Assembly: GCF_001688725.2 (NCBI RefSeq)
Contig: NZ_CP015401.2
Span: 1,550,001 to 1,614,000 of the forward strand
Direction of reading: 5' to 3'
Source: Bacteroides caecimuris
GTDB lineage: Bacteria > Bacteroidota > Bacteroidia > Bacteroidales > Bacteroidaceae
DNA: 64,000 nucleotides
In this document: positions 18,407 to 26,079 of the stretch, one piece after another
Position numbering within the stretch: position 1 is the first letter of the stretch
Layout of the letters: each line of letters begins with the position of its first letter
The notes under the pieces: model-generated
What the model was told of the DNA's origin: nothing
Seen by the model: the letters and a program-made list of their open reading frames with translations, nothing else
The model's database searches: none
Made by a program: the position numbers and the translations under genes

Positions 18407-18516
18407 AACAAACATGGTGTTTAGTTTCAATAGAAGCTCTGTTTTATCGGAATAGAGGCTCTGTTTCAGGCAAACCGAATGTCTGTTTGAGGCGGATGTG
18501 TGCTTTATTTCGGAAG
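18407..18516. repeat. Array B: five degenerate 22-bp units
   Basis: TGTTT recurs at 18418, 18440, 18462 and 18484, with TATTT at 18506, each exactly 22 bp apart. Two neighbouring units share AATAGARGCTCTGTTT (18429-18444 and 18451-18466). Read on the minus strand, units are near-palindromes (AACAGA-N3-TCTATT; AAACA-CCA-TGTTT at the first). This explains about a quarter of the 448-bp gene-free stretch 18302-18749. The rest holds the -7 box at 18340 and the hairpins near 18623-18676; 18517-18622 shows nothing. Confidence 0.75.
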
Positions 18517-18622
18517 AAGCAAGGTGAACACTGCTGATCCTCCGGCTGAAGGACCATAACCACTGGGCAAAGCGCAAGGAAAAGCCAGGGCGGGGAGAGG
18601 TTTTTTCCAGCTGGATAAAAAG

Positions 18623-18650
18623 AAAGGAGAGAATCGCGATTCCCTCCTTT
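18623..18650 (-). terminator. Terminator after the solute-binding-like gene
   Basis: A near-perfect 14-bp palindrome (AAAGGAGAGAATCG / CGATTCCCTCCTTT, one mismatch) is followed on the minus strand by TCTTTTTAT. It sits about 100 bp after the stop of the 18750 gene. A small hairpin (GTAGTTT-N5-AAACTAC, about 18655-18673) lies between. Confidence 0.65.
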
Positions 18651-18749
18651 GCGTGTAGTTTAATTGAAACTACTTTTTTGGAAATAGACATGAATATATC
18701 TATCTTACATGCTGTTTTTTGATTGTTTTCTTCTGATCTGTAAAATGGG

Positions 18750-19598
18750 CTATTTTTTATCATAGTATTTTTTATAAATCCTCCGGTATTCTTTTCCCTT
18801 TTGGAATTTATCCAGCCATGTATTCAAACTATCGAGTAAAGCAGGTGATTGTTTGCTGACTGCCCATGAGTAGAATTGTGTAAAGCTGATCGCTGTATTT
18901 ATATCTATTTGCGGGATGGAATCAGCGGCCGTGCGTGCGATACTTTCATCACAAACGGCATAATCGATGTCTCCATGTGCTACCATCGAAATCAATTGTT
19001 CGGGACCGTATTTAGCTATTTCTTTGATATAAATGGTATCTCCGATTTCATTGCCTAGATTCTGGATACGCAGAATAGAAGGAGAGCCTTTTACGACGTG
19101 AAGTGTCCGCCCGGCCAAGTCCAACTGGTTACGGATATAGAGAGAGTCGTTTTCCCCGTTTTCTCCGCTTTCTTTCCGTTGCACAAGCACTTGCTTGTTG
19201 AGCGTGATAGGAGAGGTGAGGAGCAGAGAGTCTTTCAACTCGCTGGTAGCTAATAAGCCGCAGGCAATTACCTCGTAACGTCCTTCGCTTAATCCTTCCA
19301 GCCGTTCTTCAAAACTCATCAGGGGAGTTATTTCGGTTTTCAATCCCTTATCGCGGACAAAAGCCTGTATCAGCTCGTAATGGAAACCGGAAACGGTATC
19401 ACCGTCCACGTAGAAACTGATCGAGTTATATTCAGTCGCTACACGCAATATACCTTCTTGGGCAATAGCTGCATAGTCGCGCGGGTGTCCTGAAGGCTTT
19501 TCCTGATTACCGCATTGGCGGATGGAAAAGATGATTGCCAATACAATGATTACGGGCACTAAATATCTGGCCAGTCTCAAATTGGGGCGTGTTACCAT
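18750..19598 (-). CDS. Membrane-anchored family-3 solute-binding-like protein
   Basis: This 282-aa protein has an N-terminal membrane helix (about residues 11-28, YLVPVIIVLAIIFSIRQC; no good lipobox) and one periplasmic binding domain of SBP family 3 (GILRVATEYNSISFYVDG, then ITPLMSFEERLEGLSEGRYE and YAVCDESIARTA). The same domain forms the N-terminal half of MltF lytic transglycosylases, but the catalytic transglycosylase domain is absent. No ABC transporter genes are adjacent. It starts 17 bp after the porin gene, so the pair is an operon. The ligand is unknown. Confidence 0.75.
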   Translation of the reverse strand: MVTRPNLRLARYLVPVIIVLAIIFSIRQCGNQEKPSGHPRDYAAIAQEGILRVATEYNSISFYVDGDTVSGFHYELIQAFVRDKGLKTEITPLMSFEERLEGLSEGRYEVIACGLLATSELKDSLLLTSPITLNKQVLVQRKESGENGENDSLYIRNQLDLAGRTLHVVKGSPSILRIQNLGNEIGDTIYIKEIAKYGPEQLISMVAHGDIDYAVCDESIARTAADSIPQIDINTAISFTQFYSWAVSKQSPALLDSLNTWLDKFQKGKEYRRIYKKYYDKK

Positions 19599-19615
19599 AA
19601 GCCGTATAGATTTTG

Positions 19616-21667
19616 TTAATCATAGAAATTCCATGAAAGACCGAATTTCAGTACACGCGGATTGATGGGATAGTGAGGAGCCAGGAAGTAATTCGGGCTG
19701 CTCATACCTTGATTCACGTGATACATCATTACATAGAAACGTGTACGCTTTAGGTGTAAGTTTGCATATACATTCACAATCGGATAACCTCCTATTTCTA
19801 CCTGGTCATTCTCCGGTTGTAAATAGAAGTTCTGGATAGCCGGCATATAAGCGGGTGCATTGTATTTGCTGAAATAACGCACATCAGCACCCAATTGTAC
19901 ACTAAGCACTTTCTTTGCCAACTTGAATTGCATATAGAAATTGTGATACAGCGAGAGATCGGGCAAAGGCAATACGGTCTGTTCGCTGGACTTTTGCCAG
20001 GTTACTTCGTTATCTAAATGGAAGATTCCTAACTTGAAATCCTGATTAAGACTTGCTGACAACACCTGTACGCTTCCGCTTTTCTGTTCCGGCACTGCTT
20101 GTTGATTGAAGTAAGTGTAGTTCTTTATGTTTTCAACTCCTGCCTTCAAACGTGTTCTCCAACGTGCAATGCTTAATTCTCCTTCAATACGGGTACGAAA
20201 TTCTTTGTCCATATCATTGTCCCACATGAAGTGTTTGGAATGATAATGACGCATATAGAAAGGTGCAAGCTTATTGCTGACTTCACCACGGGCTATAAGG
20301 CTCACAGTGTCTTTCCATAACGGAAAGTTAAGGTCGATATCTCCTTTCACATTGAATTGTCCGATTGCTTTTCCGGCAAGTCCCACTTCACCAATGGCAT
20401 GGTAATGGAGTACATTTCCTTCACGTTTGGATAATTCGCCTCCAACAAATATTTCATTTTCATTGTATTTGTCGGGCAACGGATTCCCCACCATATTCAT
20501 AAGTGTGTACTTGCTGATTTTATAGGAAGCAAATGCTGTCAGTCCGGCTTTGGCATATTTATTGAATCCTTCGAGTAGAGCAATGCCTATGGTATTCTTG
20601 ACACCCATGTAGGTGGTACTGTCTCTGGTAATCGGATTATCCGGTTCCAGGTAGGTGTTTTGATAATAGTTCTTTTTACGCATGTCATCATCAGAGTTGA
20701 AACTATGACGTGCACGCTCTACCTGAATGGTATGTATAAAACTAGTGACCGGCACAAATTCTTGTTTGGCGGGAGTAGTGTCATTTTCGACCTGCGGTAT
20801 GTCGCGGCTGAATCCTAGGTTGTAACGTTGGGTCAGGAATACGTAAAAGTCATGATTACGATTGGTCGTTGCACTTAATACAGTGGGAATATTAGTTGAT
20901 TCATATTCTCTTTGCCCTTGTGCCATCTCTTCGGGCGCAGTGATGTATCGATCGTCCTCAATACCTCCGTTTTCGTTTGTCTTGAGGTAGTTATTGCTGT
21001 ATATGGCTTGCATCTGATAGCGGTCGCCAATATAACTACCGAAAATTGCCGCATTGAAATAAGCCGTATTCTGGTTATTATAGTATCCACGTCCGTACAA
21101 GTAATCTATGTTAAAACCGAAAGCCAACTTCTTGTTTACGTTGACAGAGAAATAAGACTTAAAGCGTTCTTCTCCGTTTATTTTATTACCGGCTTTATGA
21201 TACGTCAGATTGGTATAAGGTACGTTACTATTGGTGAATTTGAATTCCGTAGGACGAATAAAGAAACTGGAGAAAGGCTCCATAAAGATAGTCGGTTCCG
21301 GATCACGACGTTCAAAGAAGATGCGTGACATACGGGGAGAACCCATATTGGCCAGATAATTATAATGTCCGGTAAGTCCTTCGGTAAGATTTGAATTCTG
21401 GAAGTGGTGATAAGCAGTATCCGCCGGGATGATAGTCCGGTCGCCCAACTGATTATTAATACGCCACATATATAATTTCGGAGGTAACCCCTGTACTTCT
21501 ACATTTGCACTATCCAGTCTGTCCGGAATCATGGCAGGGTCCACCTGGTTACCATATTGGTCGTATCCGTTTTCGTCCACTCTCTGGCGACCATTATCGA
21601 ACTGTGCATGGACAGTTGTCAAACCTATAACGGAAAAGATTATATATAATAGTAAGATTCGTCTCAT
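19616..21667 (-). CDS. Putative porin (Porin_10-like outer-membrane barrel)
   Basis: This is a 683-aa outer-membrane protein if started at the ATG 21667; an upstream TTG at 21679 would add four residues but overlaps the probable -7 box. The signal peptide is RRILLLYIIFSVIGLTTVHA. The N-terminal DENGYDQYGNQ region, the FFERRDPEPTIFMEPFSSFF segment and many alternating aromatic strands follow the Bacteroidetes putative-porin pattern. The C-terminus GLSWNFYD is barrel-like. Specificity is unknown. It heads an operon with the solute-binding-like gene. Confidence 0.8.
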   Translation of the reverse strand: MRRILLLYIIFSVIGLTTVHAQFDNGRQRVDENGYDQYGNQVDPAMIPDRLDSANVEVQGLPPKLYMWRINNQLGDRTIIPADTAYHHFQNSNLTEGLTGHYNYLANMGSPRMSRIFFERRDPEPTIFMEPFSSFFIRPTEFKFTNSNVPYTNLTYHKAGNKINGEERFKSYFSVNVNKKLAFGFNIDYLYGRGYYNNQNTAYFNAAIFGSYIGDRYQMQAIYSNNYLKTNENGGIEDDRYITAPEEMAQGQREYESTNIPTVLSATTNRNHDFYVFLTQRYNLGFSRDIPQVENDTTPAKQEFVPVTSFIHTIQVERARHSFNSDDDMRKKNYYQNTYLEPDNPITRDSTTYMGVKNTIGIALLEGFNKYAKAGLTAFASYKISKYTLMNMVGNPLPDKYNENEIFVGGELSKREGNVLHYHAIGEVGLAGKAIGQFNVKGDIDLNFPLWKDTVSLIARGEVSNKLAPFYMRHYHSKHFMWDNDMDKEFRTRIEGELSIARWRTRLKAGVENIKNYTYFNQQAVPEQKSGSVQVLSASLNQDFKLGIFHLDNEVTWQKSSEQTVLPLPDLSLYHNFYMQFKLAKKVLSVQLGADVRYFSKYNAPAYMPAIQNFYLQPENDQVEIGGYPIVNVYANLHLKRTRFYVMMYHVNQGMSSPNYFLAPHYPINPRVLKFGLSWNFYD

Positions 21668-21676
21668 AATTGGAGG

Positions 21677-21684
21677 CAAAGATA
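21677..21684 (-). promoter_or_regulatory. -7 box of porin promoter
   Basis: Minus-strand TATCTTTG lies only 10 bp before the ATG at 21667, which would give a nearly leaderless mRNA. This position also argues against the TTG start at 21679. Confidence 0.45.
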
Positions 21685-21707
21685 CTTACTTTAATTGATT
21701 TAATGAT

Positions 21708-21772
21708 AATGGATAATTGAAAATTATGTTGCATACGTACTATACGTAGCTAATAATTATCAATTATCCATT
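21708..21772. repeat. AT-rich inverted repeat between two operons
   Basis: A perfect 13-bp repeat (AATGGATAATTGA 21708-21720 / TCAATTATCCATT 21760-21772) has partly complementary flanks and an inner TACGTA-rich dyad. It lies 16 bp after the end of the oxidoreductase operon and before the porin promoter, so it may be that operon's terminator. No T-run is present. Confidence 0.65.
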
Positions 21773-21788
21773 GTACATTATCTGTTAA

Positions 21789-22331
21789 TTAAACCTCACG
21801 GATTAACTCCATACCTTTCTTGATAGCTTCCTCGTTCATAGGAATCAAGTGATGGTGGCGTTCCGGCAGGGTTTTCTTAAGTCCTTTGATAACATTCTCC
21901 AATGTTACGATGGGGCGAAGCTTCAATAATCCGCCAAGTACGATCATGTTGAATGCTTTGGCATTGTTCATCTCATTGGCTGCATCCATTGCGTCGATAC
22001 GATATACCTTGATATCCTTGCGGGTAGGAGGGTTGATAATTCCGTAACCGTCATAAATCAGGATACCGCCGGGTTTCACTTTGCTTTCAAACTTTTCGAG
22101 TGAAGGCTGATTCAGAATGATGGCAGCATCGTATTTACTAAGAATCGGTGAGGATATTTTGTCATCGCTTACAATAACTGTAACGTTGGCTGTTCCACCT
22201 CGTTGTTCGGGACCATAAGCGGGCATCCAGGTCACTTCTTTGCCTTCCATCAAACCGGAATATGCCAGAATCTTACCCATAGACAATACGCCTTGTCCAC
22301 CGAATCCTGCTATAATTATTTCTTCTTTCAT
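21789..22331 (-). CDS. 2-oxoacid:ferredoxin oxidoreductase, gamma subunit
   Basis: This 180-aa protein is the gamma-type subunit of a 2-oxoacid:acceptor oxidoreductase. It opens with IIAGFGGQGVLSMGKIL and has the family segment YGPEQRGGTANVTVIVSD (about residues 39-56). The enzyme oxidatively decarboxylates 2-oxoacids to acyl-CoA, reducing ferredoxin, and can run in reverse in anaerobes. It is the last gene of the five-gene cluster, 20 bp after the beta subunit. Confidence 0.9.
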   Translation of the reverse strand: MKEEIIIAGFGGQGVLSMGKILAYSGLMEGKEVTWMPAYGPEQRGGTANVTVIVSDDKISSPILSKYDAAIILNQPSLEKFESKVKPGGILIYDGYGIINPPTRKDIKVYRIDAMDAANEMNNAKAFNMIVLGGLLKLRPIVTLENVIKGLKKTLPERHHHLIPMNEEAIKKGMELIREV

Positions 22332-22351
22332 TGTTCTGTTGACTTTTAGCG

Positions 22352-23116
22352 TTATTCTTTATCTTTTAAATCACCTAGCGGATAGAATGGGAACATGTGT
22401 TCTTCCATCCATTTGTTCGCCTTCTCCGGAGTCATCTTCCAGCCTGAACTACAAGTGGAAACAATTTCTACCAAGTTGGAACCTTTTCCGTTCATGGAGT
22501 TTTCAAAAGCCTTGCGGATTGCCTTCTTTGCCTTACGGATAGCCGGTACGGATTGTACGGACTGACGGGTTACGTAAGCAGTTCCTTCCAGTTGGGCAGC
22601 GATTTCAGTAATCTTCAATGGGTAACCGTGAAGTTCGACATCACGTCCGTAAGGGCAAGTCGAGCTCTTCATGCCTACCAGTGTGGTCGGTGCCATCTGA
22701 CCACCGGTCATACCGTAGATGGCATTGTTGATAAAGATAATCGTGATATTCTCGCCGCGGTTTAATGCGTGGATTGTTTCGGCTGTACCGATGCAAGCCA
22801 AGTCACCATCGCCCTGATAAGTGAAAACAAGACGGTCCGGCCACAGGCGTTTCACTGCAGTTGCCACAGCAGGAGCACGTCCGTGTGCTGCTTCTTGCCA
22901 GTCAATATCGAGATAGTTGTAGGCAAACACTGCACATCCCACCGGAGAGATTCCCACAGTTTTATCTTCCATACCCATTTCCTCAATGACTTCGGCAATG
23001 AGTTTGTGTACCACACCGTGACTGCAACCCGGACAGTAGTGCATGGCGTTATCGTTCATCAGAGTCGGTTTTTTGTAAACCAGATTCTCGGGTTTGATTA
23101 TTTCTTCTTTAGTCAT
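22352..23116 (-). CDS. 2-oxoacid:ferredoxin oxidoreductase, beta (TPP-binding) subunit
   Basis: This 254-aa subunit binds thiamine diphosphate: QGDGDLACIG (about residue 100) and the downstream INNAIYGMTGGQ form the Mg-TPP loop. The N-terminal HYCPGCSHGVVHKL is usual in KorB/VorA-type proteins. The C-terminal WMEEHMFPFYPLGDL is also family-like. Substrate choice (2-oxoglutarate or branched-chain 2-oxoacids) is not fixed by sequence reading; the alpha subunit resembles 2-ketoisovalerate enzymes. Confidence 0.92.
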   Translation of the reverse strand: MTKEEIIKPENLVYKKPTLMNDNAMHYCPGCSHGVVHKLIAEVIEEMGMEDKTVGISPVGCAVFAYNYLDIDWQEAAHGRAPAVATAVKRLWPDRLVFTYQGDGDLACIGTAETIHALNRGENITIIFINNAIYGMTGGQMAPTTLVGMKSSTCPYGRDVELHGYPLKITEIAAQLEGTAYVTRQSVQSVPAIRKAKKAIRKAFENSMNGKGSNLVEIVSTCSSGWKMTPEKANKWMEEHMFPFYPLGDLKDKE

Positions 23117-23128
23117 AACTTCATCTCT

Positions 23129-23302
23129 TTATCTGTTGGTGAACCGTATAAAAAACTCCATCAGCTTGACAAAGATTGCCGCGCCGCATACGTAGATAAA
23201 CATTTTGAAATCATCTTTTGCTACAAAGTAGGTGATGATGGCTGCAACAGCCAATATCATAAATAGGATGTTCAGTACGTTTCTTATTTTATCGGGATTC
23301 AT
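23129..23302 (-). CDS. 57-aa small membrane protein inside the oxidoreductase operon
   Basis: A 57-codon frame runs from ATG 23302 to TAA 23129-23131. It begins MNPDKIRNVLNILFMILAVA, has two hydrophobic segments (about residues 9-26 and 34-51, split by KDDFK) and ends FFIRFTNR. It fills the gap between the alpha and beta genes (7 bp and 12 bp spacers), so it is surely translated in the operon if expressed. I do not recognise a family. It could help attach the soluble complex to the membrane, but this is only inference from position. Confidence 0.75.
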   Translation of the reverse strand: MNPDKIRNVLNILFMILAVAAIITYFVAKDDFKMFIYVCGAAIFVKLMEFFIRFTNR

Positions 23303-23309
23303 TGTTTCG

Positions 23310-24392
23310 TTATTTGATTATTTTTTCTTTCAAGGCAGCTACAATCTCATCCGGATCGGGAACGATGCCACCTAGACGTCCGAAATGTTCTACCTTTACT
23401 TTACCGTTAACAGCGAGACGGACATCTTCAATCATCTGTCCGGCATTTAGTTCCGTAACGAGCATGCCTTTTACTTTATCAGCGTATGCAGCAATCGCTT
23501 TGGTTGGGAACGGCCATAGTGTAATCGGGCGAAGGATACCTACTTTAATTCCTTTTTCACGGGCTAGTTCCATTGCTTTCTGACCAATACGTGCCATTGA
23601 ACCGAAAGCGATAATCAAATACTCTGCATCTTCGCAGTTGATCTCTTCGAAGCGTACTTCGTTTTCTTCAATTTCACGATATTTAGCTTGAAAACGGAGG
23701 TTGTTGATTTCCATGGCTTCCGGTTTCAATTCAAGGGAAGTGATAATATTCGGTTTGCGGTCTTTTGCTTTTCCGGTAGCAGCCCATGGACATTGTTCAA
23801 TTACTTCTGCTTCTGTGCGGCGTGGCTTTTGTGCAGGAAGAACAACCTTTTCCATCATCTGACCGATCACACCGTCGGCAAGGATAATAGCCGGATTACG
23901 GTATTTGAAGGCCAGTTCGAATCCTAATGCTACGAAATCCGCCATTTCTTGCACGGATGCCGGAGCGAGGGCAATCAGTTTGTAGTCTCCATGGCCACCA
24001 CCTTTTACTGTCTGGAAGTAGTCAGCCTGGCTAGGTTGGATAGTTCCCAATCCGGGACCGCCACGCATTACATTCACAATCAGACAAGGAAGTTCGGCAC
24101 CGGCCAAATAAGAGATTCCCTCTTGTTTCAAGCTCACACCCGGACTTGAAGAGGAGGTCATTACCTTCTTTCCGCTACCTGCACCTCCATATACCATATT
24201 GATAGCTGCCACTTCACTTTCCGCTTGGAGTACTACCATGCCGGTTGTTTCCCACGGTTTCAGTTCGGCAAGCGTTTCCAACACTTCCGATTGGGGAGTA
24301 ATTGGATAACCGAAGTAACCGTCGGCACCGCAACGGATAGCTGCGTGGGCGATGGCTTCGTTTCCTTTCATTAATACAACTTCTTCTGCCAT
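23310..24392 (-). CDS. vorB: 2-oxoacid (probably 2-ketoisovalerate):ferredoxin oxidoreductase, alpha subunit
   Basis: This 360-aa subunit has the pyrimidine-binding domain at the N-terminus (GNEAIAHAAIRCGADGYFGY, PITPQSEV, with the conserved Glu in LQAESEVAAINMVYGGA). A central SSSSPGVSLKQEGISYLAG follows, then domain II with FGSMARIGQKAMELAREKG near the C-terminus. The short length and motifs resemble proteins usually named VorB. It starts 11 bp after the ferredoxin gene. In gut Bacteroides such enzymes can make branched-chain acyl-CoA or, in reverse, amino-acid precursors. Confidence 0.9.
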   Translation of the reverse strand: MAEEVVLMKGNEAIAHAAIRCGADGYFGYPITPQSEVLETLAELKPWETTGMVVLQAESEVAAINMVYGGAGSGKKVMTSSSSPGVSLKQEGISYLAGAELPCLIVNVMRGGPGLGTIQPSQADYFQTVKGGGHGDYKLIALAPASVQEMADFVALGFELAFKYRNPAIILADGVIGQMMEKVVLPAQKPRRTEAEVIEQCPWAATGKAKDRKPNIITSLELKPEAMEINNLRFQAKYREIEENEVRFEEINCEDAEYLIIAFGSMARIGQKAMELAREKGIKVGILRPITLWPFPTKAIAAYADKVKGMLVTELNAGQMIEDVRLAVNGKVKVEHFGRLGGIVPDPDEIVAALKEKIIK

Positions 24393-24403
24393 ATTCTTTT
24401 CTT

Positions 24404-24631
24404 TTATTCTACTTTTACTTTATACACTGAGATACATCCGTCCGGACAAACCGTTGCACACGAGCTGCATCCGTTACAGGTATCTTCCTTCACTTGCCAG
24501 GCATAGTTATAGCCTTTCATGTTTACCTCTTTATTGAGGGCGATTACATCGAGCGGACACGCCACTACACACAGGTTGCATCCTTTGCAACGCTCCGTGT
24601 CGACTACGATTGCTCCTTTGATTTTTGCCAT
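24404..24631 (-). CDS. 2[4Fe-4S] ferredoxin (delta subunit of the oxidoreductase)
   Basis: This 75-aa protein has two cluster-binding motifs, CKGCNLCVVACP (about residues 16-27) and CNGCSSCATVCP (about 52-63), each CxxCxxCxxxCP. It carries electrons within or away from the 2-oxoacid oxidoreductase. It lies 11 bp before the alpha gene and 54 bp after the TPR gene. Confidence 0.92.
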   Translation of the reverse strand: MAKIKGAIVVDTERCKGCNLCVVACPLDVIALNKEVNMKGYNYAWQVKEDTCNGCSSCATVCPDGCISVYKVKVE

Positions 24632-24685
24632 AATCTTTATTTTATTACGTTATCTTTGAGTACGGTTATTGATTATACATCTTTT

Positions 24686-24967
24686 TTATTGATTGAACAT
24701 ATCCTTGTTGTAGAAGTTGAGGATATCTATTGCCATCTTCCTGGCCTGAGCGGCAGGACTGTCCGGATTGATCTCGATGGCATACTGGTAGTTGTCCAGT
24801 GCCTGCTTCCAATCTCCTTTCTTTCGGTAGGCATTTCCCCGTAAATAGTAAAGAGTATCTTTTTCTTCTTTGACAGAAGTGTCCCGGAGAAGCTGGTCCA
24901 ATTGCTTAATCGCTGTGTCCACGTCCCCCTGATTGATTAGCTCTTTTAGGTTGTCTATTTGCTCCAT
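24686..24967 (-). CDS. Small TPR-repeat protein
   Basis: This is a 93-aa protein starting at ATG 24967 (MEQIDNLKELINQGDVDTAI). The open frame reaches back to 25105, but the extra 46 codons cover the promoter and lack conserved features. Two tetratricopeptide repeats are seen (about residues 16-49 and 50-83, with RGNAYRKKGDWKQALDNYQY). It heads the oxidoreductase operon. TPRs bind proteins; a scaffold or assembly role is possible but not shown. Confidence 0.78.
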   Translation of the reverse strand: MEQIDNLKELINQGDVDTAIKQLDQLLRDTSVKEEKDTLYYLRGNAYRKKGDWKQALDNYQYAIEINPDSPAAQARKMAIDILNFYNKDMFNQ

Positions 24968-24995
24968 TTCTTTCGTCTTTCGGGATTCTGAAACG

Positions 24996-25029
24996 CAAAG
25001 ATAGTTTTTATTTATGTAAACAGGGCAAA
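24996..25029 (-). promoter_or_regulatory. Promoter of the TPR/oxidoreductase operon
   Basis: On the minus strand, TTTG (25029-25026), a 22-bp spacer and TATCTTTG (25003-24996) fit the Bacteroides -33/-7 consensus. The -7 box is 29 bp before the ATG at 24967. Confidence 0.65.
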
Positions 25030-25058
25030 TGAGGACGGAAATTTGCATCGTTTTGAGT

Positions 25059-25322
25059 TTATTGCATATTGGGTGAATAAATAGTACTATATGTCTCATT
25101 ATCACAGGGACTGGCAGGAAGAAACCTATGTGAATATATTGGGATTAGTTTGTAAAATAGTCCGGCTATGTGGATTTGCTTTGCCAAGGAATCAGGCTTT
25201 TTACCCCAATCGGCATGCCAGAAAGCATTATTTCTTATGTCAAAAGCAATTCCTTCAAAGGCCCAGTAAAGTCTTGACTTTACATTTTTCGTTGAATACC
25301 AATTGACAAAGTCATTAGACAT
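25059..25322 (-). pseudogene. Truncated SMI1/KNR4 (SUKH)-like fragment
   Basis: An 87-codon frame resembles the middle of SMI1/KNR4-like proteins: YWAFEGIAFDIRNNAFWHAD, WGKKPDSLAKQIHIAG and KLIPIYSHRFLPASPC. The usual N-terminal 40-80 residues are absent, with an in-frame stop six codons before the ATG. The expected continuation after SHRFLP (a GNPVFSV-like strand) is replaced by an unrelated 14-residue tail. I infer a decayed gene rather than a working protein. Many SUKH proteins are immunity factors to polymorphic toxins; no toxin gene is nearby. The rest of 24968-25527 holds the promoters listed and weak hairpins (25358-25375; 25377-25450). Confidence 0.55.
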
Positions 25323-25472
25323 AGGCTCACTCTTTATTTATTGGAGTTATCAGCTAAATATCTTTATGAAGATATACCCTTCACCTCTTTTTTAATATCT
25401 TTTATATCACTTTGTTCATCAGTGATAGTGGGTAAGGGATGAGTGAAGGGGCGAAATAATTCTTGATGTTGG

Positions 25473-25503
25473 CTTGTATTTACTGAAAGATACTGTACTT
25501 TTG
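25473..25503 (+). promoter_or_regulatory. Promoter of the DUF456 gene
   Basis: CTTG (25473-25476), 19 bp and TACTTTTG (25496-25503) match the -33/-7 pattern with one -33 mismatch. The -7 box ends 24 bp before the ATG at 25528. Confidence 0.5.
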
Positions 25504-25527
25504 TGCAGATATTAAAATGTATAGACT

Positions 25528-26007
25528 ATGTTGGATATTGTTTTGATTGTGATAAGTGCCCTTTGTCTGATAGCCGGATTGGCAGGTTGTATTCTTCCGT
25601 TTCTTCCGGGACCACCTATTGCTTATTTGGGATTGGTTTTTCTGCATTTGACGGATAAAGTACAATATAGTACGACGCAATTTATCGTATGGTTATTGAT
25701 TGTAGCTGTATTGCAGGTATTGGATTATTTCACTCCGATGTTGGGAAGTAAATATAGCGGCGGCAGTAAATGGGGAAATTGGGGATGTATCATCGGAACG
25801 TTGGTCGGGCTTCTTTTCTTGCCTTGGGGAATTATTGTCGGTCCCTTTCTTGGTGCCGTGATTGGTGAATTATTGGGAAATAAGGAGTTTTCCCAGGCAC
25901 TAAGATCAGGATTCGGTTCATTGCTCGGATTTATTCTCAGCACTTTGCTGAAGTTTGTTATCTGCGGTTATTTCTGTTATCAGTTTATAGTCGGGCTTGT
26001 CCGGTGA
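25528..26007 (+). CDS. DUF456 domain membrane protein
   Basis: This 159-aa, strongly hydrophobic protein has about four to five membrane segments. The DUF456 pattern is visible: GLAGCILPFLPGPPIAYLGL near the N-terminus, VLQVLDYFTPMLGSKYSGG in the middle (about 65-85), and the Gly-rich LPWGIIVGPFLGAVIGELL (about 107-125). The function of this family is unknown. It stands alone and is followed by a terminator shared with rpiB. Confidence 0.85.
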   Translation: MLDIVLIVISALCLIAGLAGCILPFLPGPPIAYLGLVFLHLTDKVQYSTTQFIVWLLIVAVLQVLDYFTPMLGSKYSGGSKWGNWGCIIGTLVGLLFLPWGIIVGPFLGAVIGELLGNKEFSQALRSGFGSLLGFILSTLLKFVICGYFCYQFIVGLVR

Positions 26008-26020
26008 AGCAGGTATAAAA

Positions 26021-26055
26021 ATAAAGCTGCCCTTCAAAAAGAAGAACAGCTTTAT
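26021..26055. terminator. Bidirectional terminator between DUF456 gene and rpiB
   Basis: The stem ATAAAGCTG-C-CCTTC / GAAG-AA-CAGCTTTAT has an A5 loop and AT-rich flanks. It lies between convergent genes. Confidence 0.65.
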
Positions 26056-26079
26056 ATCTGTTTGATTTATCTTCGAGCT

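Noticed and set aside
18383..18763. 126-codon minus-strand frame between the Gfo and solute-binding genes
   Set aside because: It spans array B and a terminator hairpin, has no recognisable domain and overlaps the neighbouring gene end.
25377..25450. Hairpin CCCTTCAC / GTGAAGGG with inner ATCAC/GTGAT as a structured RNA
   Set aside because: Short stems with large unpaired parts; the 66-bp arm distance is three times 22 but no unit repeat is seen between the arms.
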